A stretch of 64,000 nt of DNA from Pontibacter populi (GTDB taxonomy: Bacteria > Bacteroidota > Bacteroidia > Cytophagales > Hymenobacteraceae), in the NCBI RefSeq assembly GCF_019336435.1, contig NZ_JAHWXQ010000002.1, positions 806,001-870,000 on the forward strand. Reading direction: 5' to 3'. Position 1 is the first letter of the stretch; each line of letters opens with the position of its first letter. The notes below the pieces were generated by a model. That model saw only the letters and a list, made by a program, of their open reading frames with translations, did not search any database and had not been told where the DNA came from. A program made the translations under genes and the position numbers. Below, in pieces: positions 63,559 to 64,000 of the stretch.

Positions 63559-64000
63559 ATGAGCCAATTCGAAAATAACGCAGACATTCGTACCGACTGG
63601 ACGCTGGACGAGATAAAAGCAATATATTATAAGCCAATTCTGGAATTAATCGTGGAAGCGGCGAATGTTCATAAAATTCATCAGGCAACCGGCGAAGTCC
63701 AGGTTTGCACCTTGCTTTCGGTTAAGACCGGCGGCTGCCCTGAAGATTGCTCTTATTGCCCGCAGGCTGCCCGTTTCCATACCGGTGTAGACGTGCATAA
63801 ACTACTAAGCCAGGAACAGGTATTAACTGCAGCACAACGTGCGAAAGATGGTGGTTCTACCCGTTTTTGTATGGGCGCTGCCTGGCGCGAAGTGCGCGAT
63901 AACCGCGATTTCGACAAGGTACTGGACATGGTAAAAGGCGTAAACGAAATGGGTCTTGAAGTTTGCTGTACCCTTGGTATGGTAAACGAGTACCAGGCTG
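63559..64000 (+). CDS. bioB: Biotin synthase, 5' part (truncated by window edge)
   Basis: BioB is a radical-SAM enzyme that inserts sulfur into dethiobiotin. From the ATG at 63559, 147 codons are present before the right edge. The radical-SAM motif C60-x3-C64-x2-C67 (GGCPEDCSYCPQ) is intact, followed by the FCMGAAWRE motif and CCTLGMV. The second-cluster cysteine at residue 50 onward fits BioB. The 3' part lies outside the window. Confidence 0.95.
   Translation, partial: MSQFENNADIRTDWTLDEIKAIYYKPILELIVEAANVHKIHQATGEVQVCTLLSVKTGGCPEDCSYCPQAARFHTGVDVHKLLSQEQVLTAAQRAKDGGSTRFCMGAAWREVRDNRDFDKVLDMVKGVNEMGLEVCCTLGMVNEYQA

Overview
The window comes from a bacterium of the phylum Bacteroidota, most likely order Cytophagales near Hymenobacteraceae (Pontibacter-like). 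This is inferred from type IX secretion proteins, a Bacteroidota-type b558 succinate dehydrogenase, promoters of the form TTG-N19/20-TAnnTTTG, a division/cell-wall cluster without murF or ddl, and a carotenoid cluster ending in ketolase and hydroxylase genes. I see no rRNA, tRNA, CRISPR array, transposase or prophage.

Layout. 1-1943 (-) is the 5' part of a giant secreted protein running off the left edge; it is easily missed because it is truncated. 2.2-5.7 kb (+) is sdhCAB. 5.9-6.4 kb is an FMN reductase. 6.5-21.8 kb (-) is one compact dcw cluster, transcribed mraZ-rsmH-ftsL-ftsI-murE-mraY-murD-ftsW-murG-murC-ftsQ-ftsA-ftsZ. Its 0.5 kb leader holds a consensus promoter, three GTGG repeats spaced exactly 10 bp (an MraZ-type operator), perfect DnaA boxes and a second, oppositely oriented GTGG array. 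23.1-30.5 kb (-) is a carotenoid operon: crtZ, a CarH-like MerR/B12 regulator, an ECF sigma factor, crtI, crtB, an unknown gene, a CrtYcd-type lycopene cyclase, ispH and crtW. 30.5-31.3 kb is an enoyl-CoA hydratase-family gene, followed by a 1 kb repeat-rich gene-free stretch. 32.4-36.1 kb (+) is the phenylacetyl-CoA epoxidase operon (TetR regulator, paaA, a double-domain paaB, paaC, paaD). Its reductase paaE lies 2.8 kb further on, on the other strand, past a lipoprotein and an M3 peptidase. 40-45.6 kb has an HNH-AP2 protein, an M23 peptidase, a LolC/E permease, a NamZ-like muramidase, fmt and folA. 45.6-51.8 kb is a porV2-porU2 pair. 52-56 kb has PadR/PspC genes and a TraB-like secreted protein. 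56-58.8 kb (-) has cca, a Sua5/TsaC gene and methylmalonyl-CoA epimerase. 58.9-61.4 kb (+) is iscS-iscU-unknown-iscA. The right end has a type IX cargo protein, a small membrane protein and the start of bioB.

The most unusual signal cuts across all genes. The 10-bp palindrome AACTATAGTT and its half site AACTATA/TATAGTT recur about 150 times by hand count (about 8 expected by chance), in coding and non-coding DNA and in the loops of terminators and hairpins. It behaves like a highly iterated palindrome comparable in kind to cyanobacterial HIP1. Other structures not explained by gene content are AT-rich hairpins inside three operons (sdhA|sdhB, paaA|paaB, iscS|iscU), five terminators sharing one outer stem, and a terminator ending at the cca start codon.
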